From NCBI RefSeq assembly GCF_000003815.2, contig NC_049997.1, positions 4,486,789 through 4,550,788 on the forward strand: a stretch of DNA of 64,000 bases, in the 5' to 3' direction. Shown here in pieces: positions 10,094 to 22,800 of the stretch. The position numbers and the translations under genes were made by a program. The stretch's first letter is position 1; the number at the start of each line of letters is the position of its first letter. A model generated the notes under the pieces. The model had not been told where the DNA came from. It did no database searches and saw nothing but the letters and a program-made list of their open reading frames with translations. The stretch comes from Branchiostoma floridae. Its lineage: Eukaryota > Chordata > Leptocardii > Amphioxiformes > Branchiostomatidae.

Positions 10094-13000
10094 GTAAGGA
10101 ATTCCCTCCCTTATACAATATTTACAAGCTACAAATACATTAGTATAAGACATGGTTTGTGTTAGCGTGGGGAGGGGGGCAAAGTGTGAACTTGATTCTG
10201 AAGTGTGAGAATTGTGTCCCGTGTTTACTTAAAACGACAAGCCTTTTTGGTTGTTTTGCTTATCAGTAGGGGTCTGTTTTAAGTAAGGTTTATCTGATTG
10301 ACGCATGTATTTTGATGGTGTAGTCTTTTACAGCGACTTTTAGAAGGATTTCAGACATGTTGACATAACAACAAGTGGTGTTGCTTGTAGCACTAGTAGA
10401 AGTAACTTGTGATCTGGTGTTTTGATGTTATGTTCAGAGTTTTGTACTCTGAATTTTATAGATGCCTGGATAATTTCTTGTTGACATATGAAGAATTAAG
10501 TCGTTTAGATGTTTGTTTACAATTACATTTTTCATATCAATGAATTATTCCAACAGTCATTGAGTCGAAAGAATAGTTGCCAAAAGCTGTTTTAAGAAAT
10601 TGTTGTAAAATATTGTTTAAATAAAAAAACATAATTGTCGTATGATTTTTTTCAATCTCTTTTTATAAATATTAACTGATCCCAGTGATATGGCCTTCAG
10701 TTATTTTATGAAAAAAATTGATAAACCATTTTTTTCTAAAGGCAAAGAAACCTATATAGTTCTCCTTTCAAGTACAATGGATATTGAAATGTTTACTGTA
10801 ACGTTAGCTTTAGCTTTTGCCCTGAGTGTGCATACCTGGCTAAATAAATAAATGAAATTAAATGAAAGTTTCGTAGTTTTTGTTAGATCATATCTCAATA
10901 GCAAATCTATGACACAAAATTTCCAATATGATGTTATAACTACTCTTCGAAATATTTTTCTAACCTCAACCTTCAAACACTTCCTCTTAATCTTACTAGT
11001 CTTAGTCCAACTTGAAATATTAAGTCAGCCAAAAATAAATGAATTTACAGTATTGACCAAACATGTGTGTGTAATTAGCAGAACTAAGTGCTGATTTATT
11101 ATTTATCATAGCAAAATCGTAATAATTTATGATGTTCACAGTTGAATGTTGCTAAATGTGTTTGTGCTATTTGTGTGTTTAGAGTCTTTCAATGGATAAT
11201 TGTTGTAGTAGGGGTATAAATGTTTAATCTGTTACTAGTCAGTAAATACATTTGACTTTGCGGGGAATGTATTTTGATTTGCCGGAAAATGTAATTAGTT
11301 TTCTGTGGTATTGAGCATGCGGTATTGCCATACTAGTCACATACTGTCGTACTGGAGTGGGAAAATGCTTGTGGTGGTTTTCAGTTTGCCGGCATTTGTG
11401 TTCAAGATATCTTGTTGATAATTGAGCATTATGTCTCACCAATGTAGAATTCTTGTTGTTATTTATTCTAGGTATTTATTTATCCTGTTTGTGTATTTAA
11501 GTTAGAATGCTAGNNNNNNNNNNNNNNNNNNNNNNNNNNNNNNNNNNNNNNNNNNNNNNNNNNNNNNNNNNNNNNNNNNNNNNNNNNNNNNNNNNNNNNN
11601 NNNNNNNNNNNNNTTTACCTTTTACATTATTCATAGAAATAAAACATGATTCCTAGAACTAATGAGTCTGTTTTGCAACGACCACTGGTAACAAATTAGC
11701 AGTGAAAGCAAGTACTACAGCTCTTACTGAGCTTTCTGGTACAATGCAGTTACTAATCAGCTTTTTTTTTAACCAAGAATTACTGGAGTGGTATTACTTA
11801 ATGTTCATTTTGAAAAATGATTTTTCTTCTTAGTGACCTCTTGCAAAGAAGCCAACCATTTGTCTTGTAAGACTATTGAATCATCTCTGTTATATACTTG
11901 TCTGACTGTTGTCTGACCCTTGCCTCTTCCCTAATGACCTCAATGAAAAGTGGCCTGCAGGCCGATTTGAGCTTCCATGAATGAACAAAGGGTTCAACAA
12001 ACAAACAAATAAACAAACAAAATCATCTATGTACTACAAAAGTTCAACCAAGGGCTGTCTCCAAGACCTGTCTTTCCATCCCCAAAATCTGACCTTTAAT
12101 GCATAAGATGGAAGAAAATGCATTTTTGTTTGTTTGTTTGAACAAACTTGTTAATTCAAGTAAGTTTATAAATATAATGACAGATTTTACAAGGAAAATA
12201 AACAACATAATCTCTTAGACAATTAGTCTGTATGCCAGACCCCAGCCCGATCTCAAAAATATCTATTGACGAGTATTGTGCAATTTGCAATAGATATTTT
12301 GGAGATCGGGCTGGGGTCTGCTATCCAGGCTATCAGACAATGAATGAATGAAGACCTTTATTGTACATTCATACCCACTGGGTTTAGTACAGGTCACAAC
12401 AAATGATACAACATGATATAATGATACAATGAATCTACACTACTCAAGGATCGTATTCTACTGCGTACATTCGGCTTCTTCTCGTTTCTTTGTGATATTG
12501 AAAATGTAAGAACAGATATGCTTTATAAGTAAAGGCTTGTCTAGATTCATAAGGAATATAAATTTGTCTATATTACTTAGTTGTATGAAGTGGGGGAACA
12601 TGGATTCTATTAGTCTGTAGAGTTCAGCTCTCTCTTCCTTGTACAAACTACATTCTACTACAAAATGATGTTCGTCTTCTAACTTATCTAGACTGCAGTA
12701 TCAACATATTCGTTGTTCTAGAGGAGTGCGGTTATGTCTTCCGGTTTCGATGTGTAATTTGTGGCAACTGACTCGTAGTTTTGTGACGGCCGTCCTGTGC
12801 CGAATATTGTCAATATCCAGGTATTGTTCCACATTATAAGTGGACTTGAACAGTCTGTAAGACCTCAATTTGTTTTTAGCGGATCCACCTTTGTTGTCAT
12901 TGTGTATCTCTCTTAGAAAAGTTTGAAAATAAATGTCTTTCAGACGCTGATTGATAGAATTGATAATTTGAGACGAATTTGTACTGTGCTGTAGAGGACA

Positions 13001-16000
13001 ATGCCATACATAACCATAGCCGCATTCCTCCAGTGACTGGCGAATTCCTGACGCCCAACACTTGGCTCCAGCCTTGTCTAAATCTATCTGGCAAGAAAGA
13101 GCGTCTGACTGGAAACTGTCTGCTGGTACTTTCTGGCGAAGTCTAATTAAGTGTTTAATAGCATTTAGGGAGGCTTCCAAATGAATGGGGAACCTCCCTA
13201 ACTCGGCTCTAGCGGCGAGGCCACTTGTGGATCTTGGCACGTGTAGGGTTTGCTTACAGAATTTTAGATGTATTGTTTCAATAGAGTTGGAGAGAGCCCT
13301 GGTAAACTGTGAAACCTTTTTTTTGTTCTCCGAGATTGAACCACAAGGAAAGAAAATTCATTCGCAGTACTTAACGAGAAACCATTACAGGGCATTGACA
13401 TAATTCTGAATAATTTTCTCTTTAACATTGATACAATTACACTAAGGCCCCGTTCATGATGCAAAAAATGAAACGGTTCTATCGGTTACTATCGGTTAGG
13501 CCAGCTGAAACGGATAAGTTTTGTCATCATGGACGGTCCGAAACGGATCTGAAGCGATAGGAAACGGTTTGTTCGGAACCTCCTCGCGAGGTAGTATTGA
13601 AACGGTTTCTTCCTTATCCGGAATTGCGAATTTGCATCATGAACGCAAAAGCGGCGCGATCCGTTTTACATCCGGGCATGTGCGTTCATATTTGGTGTAC
13701 AAGTTTGGGCAAGATCACAACATCCTTGGGGGTCAGAGGTCGCATTACCTTGCCTTTTCAAGGAACTGAAACGGTTTGCAAGTTTGCATCGTGAACGCAA
13801 AATGAAAACCGTTTCCTGTCGTTTGCTGTCGGATTTCCAGGCCTAACCGATAGAACCGTTTCATTTTTTGCATCATGAACGGGGCCAAAGACTTACTTGA
13901 TTGGTAACTCTTTCCAGTGAAAACCCTCATCGTGGCTAGCTCTGCTTGTCTTTGAGTGAGTTTGACTTCGGCTCTTCAACTCTCCAGTTTTATACAGTTT
14001 CTCCCTGTAGACAGACAAATGCCTTTGATCTTTTGAAGCCAGAATTTGAATAACATGTAAACAACTATAGTATTAATTGTCTTGAAAATGTTCGTTATTG
14101 TCTTGGAAAGTATTAGTGGCAGACTTGTTCAACTGGTAATTTCTGTAATTGGTCTTGCATTTATTATCATGTACATGTACATGTGCTTTGTAATTTACAA
14201 AACATGTTAACGAATGCATTGTTCGTGTTGGTGCCTTAGTCCTATTCTTTCGTTGCAAACTCCTTTTTTTATTTTGCTAAGGCCACACCAATTCAATTTC
14301 TTGGTTCACGGATTTTTTCATAAAAAAATATGGAGCGAAAGGGCGAAATAAAAATAAAAATAAAAATTGTAAAATGGTTGGGTCAAAGGTAAGGGCTAAT
14401 CCAAAATATTAAGAATAAAAAGTTTTCAGCTTGAAAAAAGTACAAAACCACTATTACTGTACAGTAACAGCATCTGTTTGTTGAAAATTACAAAAAGTAG
14501 TGTCAGTTTTTATGTTTGTCCCTGAATGAAAAATATAACTGCAATAATAATACCCACACTTTAAGGAGCTTATGATATAGAGGCCAATTTGCTACACCAG
14601 AAAGTTGATGAATGGTTTCATTAATGTTGAAAATTTGCTGAATGGTAATTTTTATTTTTATTTTTTTTCCAAAAAAATTGGAGCGAGCGAATCCATGAAC
14701 CAAGAAATTAAATTGGTGTGGCCTAAGGGTGCCCAAACCTAGTACAATTCCAATGTATTGTACATCTCTTTTTTCAAGGAATTTCTGTAAGAAAATTTGT
14801 TGTTGTTATTTTGCTCCAAATCTATACCCTAACACCTAGTCGGTTTGTTCAGGTAGACATTTTCTTGCAGTTTGACATTAGGTTAAGTTAATTCCTAATG
14901 ATTGAACACTAATTTGATTTAGTCTACACAACAGGTTTTTCAAGTACTGTAAACCATAGAATGTTTGGAATGTTATTGCTCTTGCAGTTCTTGCTTCTCT
15001 AGTCTGTGCAGTTTTATTTCTCTGTGACGCAGAGTGTGCTCATGCATTTCCAGTGTAACGCTAATTCACCTTTATCCGCAGGGTAACCTATATCTTTTTT
15101 TTGTCAAAACAAGTTATTTAGGCACATTAGTTCTACGGGTGGTACTACCGTGGTAGTTTTAAACTGCAATATCCTGAAAATAATGTTGCAATTTGAAAGC
15201 AACTTCCGCCGACATGATATCCCAAATACCCTGTTTTTAAAAGTAACGAATATTGTTTACCCCATGGATAAAGGTGAACTAGCATTACACTTACTTGTAT
15301 AATTACTGCAACAGAATTTTTTGTCAAACATTAGGGGTTACAACGTTCAATATAGGTGTTACGAACAGGGTGATAACTTGGGTTATCATGTTGGGTTCTA
15401 CTGTTATCACAAGGGCGTCCATAGTATAATTCGAGCACACTTGTGTAGTGCGTAGAGAGTGTTGTTGTTGATAATTCAAATATTGAACTTTGACATTGGA
15501 ATTACTGTTTTTACAGTTTTTTATTTGAGGACGCCAAATTTTCTCAGCTTCTGTCAGATATCACGTTGCAATTTAGTTTTCTTGTTTGGGTAAGATATAA
15601 AAACAACAACAATGAATAACGTTAACAAGGTGTATTTCACATCACTTTTGGGCCCAGCCCTCCCGCAAGTCGGATCACCCTCCGACCCTGTGCGATCCTT
15701 CTGTTTAATAATGTGTCAAGTCCCCCCAAAAAATTGGATTAGACTTTCCAATGTACAAACTACAGTATCTGTATTTTGTGTCCAAAACACAACAATTACT
15801 TGGAAACTAGGAAGTAATCCCCAGGGCCACAATGTATAATGTAATATACTGGCAATAAAATGCTTGCATGGCTTGTGAGTTCAATGACATTTCAAGGTAA
15901 GGGTTGTTCCACTTTGTCCAGGCGGAGTATCTTTCTTCTTTTCTGTGTAATTCAGGGTTCAAATCTTCCAAGGAGGTCCTTGAATCTTCTATGTACTGTA

Positions 16001-16809
16001 ATGCAAAAACAGAAGAGTATCAGAAGTGCAATAAAATGTCACAAAGTATGTTAAATGATTTATCAGAATTTGTGAGTTTTCAATTGAAGTATATCATCAA
16101 AATAAAGCTGTGCTTGAGTGTATAGTTTAGTTATTCAAGTGTGAAAGTACTCCACCCTATACCCTGAAGGTTTAAGCCACTGCGATCCAACCTAATGTGT
16201 GTGAGACAATTTTCTTTGTTACATGGATAATGATTTATCCCTGACCCATTGCTAACAGGGCTAAGCTTTTGTTACCAATAGGTTTACAAAATCCATTCAA
16301 CAAAATCTATAACATGTAACTGCAAGTTACTCCAGAGTAAAGTTACTCTGGAGTCAAGACAACATTTCGGTTACACAAAATTGTGTAGCAGAAGTAACTG
16401 TAAGATTCAGATTGACAGCAGTATAAATTGTGTTAGTAAGTTCTCTTGGGAGTTGACCTCACTTGGAACATGTATGCCTTAGGTTAGAGCAAAAATAACC
16501 TTGTGTTTTGTTGAGAATTGAGGAAGGCACTCAAGGTATAATTATACACTAGTACAGCATATTCTTTACATTTAATCAAATTTAATGGTACTTCAGAAAA
16601 AAAAATGATAAAACCTCTTTTGAAGGTAGCTATATACTCAAGGAACTGTGAGTGTTATACACTAGAGTTAATTACAGTGAATTCTTTAGTTACATTCATC
16701 AGAAAAAAATGATAAAACCTCTGTTATAATATTGATATTAAAGTTTAAAGTTGCATGGTTTGTTAGAAGTTTGAAGTAAGCTATAGACTAATGTACTGTT
16801 ATAGTTTTA

Positions 16810-16856
<47 letters not shown>

Positions 16857-19800
16857 TACTGGTGAGTAGTATACCTCACATAAAAATATTAGAAAAAATG
16901 ATACATCCTTTTTTTGTATTGCTTGAAATTTTTAACATCAGCTGATTATGATAATAGACATAAGTACTATTGTACATTGAGTAGTATATTTACGTGTTTA
17001 AAAAGAATGAATTCCAATCTCTCCTACTAGTAGCTGAATTCCAAATTCTTAGATTCCAATGTCTACATAGTTACAGTACATACATGTCTCACTGTACATA
17101 ACTCTTAAGAACCTTTGTCAGTTACCTTTTTGTTTATTTAGAACACTGCTTAGAATACCTCTGTAGTTACCTACCATGTTTACTTTAGAACACCTTAGCC
17201 GTTACCTTTTTTGTTTATTTAGAACGTAAGAAGTATTTCTTATTCCGCAGAGTTGTAAACTTTTATTTTCATTTCACTGAAGAAGAACGACGGATGTCGT
17301 TTGAAACGTCTGAATTAAATTTGATTTATCCAGAAGAAGAGATTCAACTTTCATCTATTCATTATATTCCTGGATGTATAATCTTCACAAACGTATAACT
17401 TTTAACTGTTTAACCAAAATGTTTACAGTAGATTCATTGTCACATTTTTTTGTGATCTGTTGCGGTAAATCATGATGCCACAAAATGTTTTTATTATGTT
17501 TTCCAACTGAATAATTGTATCATGAAGTTTTTATATGCTATTGAACATGTCTTGTAACTATGTAAGTGGTTCAGTACATAGGGTAGTGAGGTGTGACCAA
17601 GAGTGTGTGTGTAAATAAAATTACATGCATTTATTTAGCATGAAAGTGTTGCCAGATTATTGGTCTGTTGAAGAATTGGTTTGAACATTTTTATGTAAGA
17701 CAAAGAGAGGGTGTTGTTCTATCGAATCTCATTCCCTTTGTGTTGAAAGAATTCTTTCCAAATGTAAATATCAAATTCTTGTAATGAATGAATGAACTTT
17801 ATTGTGCGACATTTGTACACGGTACAATTGTAAGGCAACAGTAATAAGTCAATTAATACAATGGTACTCGTCTAAGGTCTATAACTACATACATGTATAG
17901 TACAGGAATGTAGACATACATGTAAATGGCGTATTGACATAGTGTAATATGCAAGTTAAACAAGTCGGTCTGTTACTGTACAATACATTGTAGATTCTCT
18001 CTTTTTTAGAGCATTACATATATATTGGCCTAAATACGAAAATATGTAGTCTGGAGTGGACATGACATAAGTAGATTGAAAGTACATGTGTTTGTCATTC
18101 TTTGGTAAAGGTGTGCTAGATTTACATGTGATGATATCCATTGATTTTTGTCTATCTATGCTATACTGTAGGGCATGTCATTAAAAAAATGATAACTCAT
18201 CTTCAACACCATCTTTACATGAAGGTTGTTGTTATGACCTTTACTGCACCTATGAGGTTAAAGGGGTTTATTTGACAAGAGGGCGAAAGGTGGTCAGTAG
18301 TTGTTTGTGTTGTAGGCAGGTCACTTTAACTTAAGGCCAAGGAAAATTATTGTGGTGTTTTGGGATGCAGTCCTGAAAAAGTTAGGGTTGCTTGGTAGGG
18401 ATTCAATAATTTCAATAATTTTTCATAATGATTGAAGAATGTAGAACTGAAATTTATCAGGACACTGGTATTTTCAACATAATAGATTATTGTAACCATA
18501 CTGGACATACCAGGGCTCCTGACTGCGACCAAGTTGGTCGCATATGCGAGTAGAATTCCCCTGGTGCGACCAGATCTGTAACCACAGTCGCACAGTGCGA
18601 CCTCTTACAATTAATCATCATTTATCATCCAGCCAAGTAGAATTTTTGCAGGGAAAGGCTGTCCCTGCCAGGTATCAGTTTCTTCCCCTGACAGGGATGG
18701 TCAGCAGGGGTTGTCACACCTCATTAAGGCCTGCCATGTGTCTGTACTGTCTTCAATTACATGAACCAAGGAGGTTTAAAAAATGTTTTTCCACTGGACC
18801 TTTATTTACTGTATTCCCTTTGTGAGTTTGTCCAAACAGATAGGGAAATTTGAGAGTATACATGATATATATAATATATATTGGTTTGGCCAAGGAGGTT
18901 GAAGAAAGAGCCTTGGTTTGGCCAAGGAGATTTCATGTATAGGAAATAACCTCCTTGATATAGTATGGTATGGTATGATATGCTATGACAGCATGATAAG
19001 TGGAGGTCCAGTAGGCAGTAACAAAACTTTTGTAACATGACTTTTTAGACAACAATGTTGCAGCCCCTGAGACAGTGAACAAGTAGGCCTTTATAAAAAA
19101 AATGGTAGGGTGGAAAAAAAACATTCTTGAGATACGATCTTGGTGTTGGAGAGCGGCCTGCACTATTTCCATTTTCAGTTCAATTTCACCCATTTTGTCA
19201 GACACTTGTACTTTTATACTTATTTGTGGTTTATTTTTTTTTCAATCTAAATGGTAATTTGGGATTAATCAGTTATTTTTCATTGTTCTTACAATAAGAA
19301 GGCATAATTACTTTTTTGTCTGTGTAACTTGGTTTCAGTATTGAATACATTTTGATAATCCTTATGCTGCAAGTTTGATTAATTCATTTTTTGGACATTA
19401 AAAACTTGTTCGTCAACAGTCATGCCTGACAAGGCTGGAGGTACAAGAATCGAGTCTGAATAAAGCAGCCGGCCATAGCAAAAAAACTTTTGTCCTCCTA
19501 TCCCCAAGAACCACCACATCAATGTATTTACCACATTCACCGTATTTAAAGCAAGATTGTTTTTTCTTTCATATTACTGTATTAAAATATGCTATTCCAG
19601 GTGATCAACAATGATTCTTAGATTTTTTGCTTTTACTACCAATTTTTACAGTGGTGCTCCTAAATTTTTGCTGGTGCTCCTAAGTTTTTAGAGTTAGGAG
19701 CGCAGTGCTCCTAGGCCAAAAAGTTAGTCTGGAGCCCTGCATACAGATATACATTTCACAAATACAAGACATTATATCAACAAACTGAACAAAGAATTAC

Positions 19801-22800
19801 AATCTTTATTACACATTCTTGCATACATGGACTGTTCAAAACGTTGAGTTGTTACCAGTGTGAAATGAAAAATTGCAAGAATAAGATTGTCTTGTGAATC
19901 AATGCAAGATTGAAAATCTTATGTCCCTAATACTGTACCTGCAATCGACCCCACAAAACAACATTAAGGTTCACAGATTTTGCTAGGGTCATTCCAGTAT
20001 TTAACCAGAATTACAAGTTGTAATACTGTACAACATTTTCTTTCAACTGGCCCTAACTTAAGTTACTAGCCATGCTGGTATTTTGTGATGTCAGTTGACT
20101 GTACACGCCCACACATTGTCAAGACCCAAGTCAGTGTACATAAGGTAGATTCATTGTCTTTCAGCCGTACAGTGTGCAAACATGTACAAACCTAAGGTGT
20201 GTGTGTGTGTGAGTCACTTAGGAGTAGGAGTAGGAAATTTCCACTGCAAGTTGTGCCAATTCTGTCTTGACTAGGGCATGCTTGAGGGTTACTTCATTAA
20301 TCATGTTACAAAGGTTTAAAAATGACAACAGCTTTTTATTGTTGGGTTAGTCCGTTAAGTATCTTTATTGGGGAAGAGAAATGAGGTCTTAATCATGGGT
20401 GATTTTGTTTTGCATTTACAAAATGTAAATATTCAAATATAAATGTACATAGATACATATATGCATACATATACATGTACATGTACAAAGAGAATGTGTT
20501 TGTCTGTTACTACATGTATCGTAGGTTCCTATTGCACAATTCTAATTTAGGTGTTGTGCCATGCTATGTAGTTTTTTTCCTCAGGGTTTTGAGAGGATCA
20601 GTAACTGCCACTTTTAACAATATCACTACCGTAGATATTGAAATATTTGGGTTAGTTTTATTTAAATTTGTGATTTTCACAACTTGGCAACTGAAAATGA
20701 ACTTTCCATTGTACAAAAATGTATTACAACAATACATTATCTACAAGTGTACTAAAAAACAACAACATAAGAGTCCTTCCTCCTGGCTTCTACCACATAA
20801 TTTTCACTGTGAAAATAAAAAGACTTACAGTAAAGGGGACAACACCCTGGGCAGGCTATAACTGCTTATCAGCAAAAGAATTCCAGCTGTTTAGAATGTT
20901 TAGCATACTGCTTTTCCCTGGTGAGGTTTCTATGCTGGTACATTTGTACCATTGAACCCAATGTGTTAAGCAGTCATACAACCTTGAAGTTAAAAGTATA
21001 TTTTATAATCAATAGTACTATGAAAAATATTGATATAATGAACTACAATCAGTTGATATACTGCTCAAGTTTTTCAGATCTGGTTAGTTTCTTATATGTA
21101 CACACGGTAATGTACATGTACAGCTCCAAATAAAAGAGAAAAAAATAACGGAAAGCAATTATCTATGGAGCCCATCTTTTTAAAATCACACAGGTAAACC
21201 TGTACTAATTACAAGTTTCTCACTGCTACAATTAGCAAATTACTGTAAATTCATTTATTTTTGGTAGGACTCAATTTCATGGAAAGAAGGGAAAAGAGAT
21301 TTTGCATATCAATGTTGAAACAGTTGGTGTATAAATTTGAAGTACCAGTGTCATATTTTTTTTTTGTTCTTTGTTTGTGCTTTATTAATTATGTGGGCGA
21401 AGCCACACATATAGTTTTCTTACAAGTATTTCACCGGAAATCAGAAACAAATGGAAGCCTCCATGTACTCCATGTTTCAAGCTTTTTGATTGGCCTAAAG
21501 TCGCACTTTCTCGGTTGTACGTCAGAGGTGAACCTATCAACGCGCAGGACACAATCGGCATCCATTTTGATAATAGCCAATCAAAACTCAGAAAAATGGA
21601 AGCTGTTAGCAAATACTCCGCGTTCCCAGCTTTTTGATTGGCCTAAATTCAGACTGTCTCGGGTGTACGTCAGAGCTGGACCTATCAACGCAGAGAACAC
21701 AAAATGTCATTCGGCATCCAGTTTTATAATAGCAGCTGAGACGCGGCAGTAAATCGGCCATGCATTCGACCAAACAGGCGCTCAAGGAAGAAGTTGCCCG
21801 CCACGGAATGAACAAGATTGATAAATTTGCACAGAAAAACATTATCTTCAGAAAATGGGACCTTGGAATCTTGCAAATTAAACAGTGAACGGACGTGTTC
21901 AAGCTACGCATTGCATTTGTATAGATGTACCTGTTAAAATGCCGGCAATGACGTTACGGCAAGCTTGGCCGAATGGCTAAAGCACCAGCTACATTTGCGC
22001 TTTTTTCGCTAGGTCAACCCTGGTTCGATTCCGGGCGGGAACAACTTTCTTTTAGTTGTCCTTTTTTTTTCTTTTTTGATATTTACAACAATTTTATCTT
22101 GCAAACAGAGCATCGTTCAGTTTACACGCCTTTTTATTTATTTTTTAACTGCCCTCAAAAGACGGCGTTTAAACGGTCGGACGGTCCATGTGGGGAGGGG
22201 GGCTCGTCAACACCTCGGACCATACCGGCAGCCAAATACTGTATCGTCGATGTCTGTCGCCTGCGGCGTTAAGTCAAATTTGGAATGGAGGCTACGGTAC
22301 GGTACCGGACCTGAACCTGATCATGAATTTCAGCTTTATAATTGCTACACAGCACAACCCGTGACGTCAGGTAAAGGCCGAGAATAGGGGTGAACCGAGA
22401 ATACGGGGCACCTAATGGCAATTATTATTGTGTGTAAGATAGTTTGACTTAAACTTCAAAAAAGGCCACGGGAAAGACTTGCTGCATTTTCGCGAAAATG
22501 TTGTCATTCTAGTTGTTCCTTTTCTTGCGATTTTTCCTTTCTTTTCCCTTCGCCCACATCCTGCATTTTTTTCAAAAATGTTGCCTTTCTAGTTTTTTTA
22601 TTTATTAGTGCTGGAGAGATTATTGTGAAAACTGGAAAAAAAAAAACTCATCAAATATTTACAGATTTACAGTAAGAAAACAACAACATCAATTGTCATT
22701 TTCCAACCCATATAATACAATGTATCCCTGAGTGTCCTTTTACTAAATGTTGGTTCATATGACAAAATGTCAACAATTTATGAATAAAACTCATTTGTGT

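Noticed and set aside
20475-20861. 128-residue open frame
   Set aside because: Composition matches translated AT-rich intron; no motif.
21261-21752. 163-residue open frame
   Set aside because: It spans the duplicated 148-base units; no family similarity or splice logic.
21966-22045. Functional tRNA-Ser/Leu gene
   Set aside because: A- and B-box are present but acceptor and anticodon stems do not pair.
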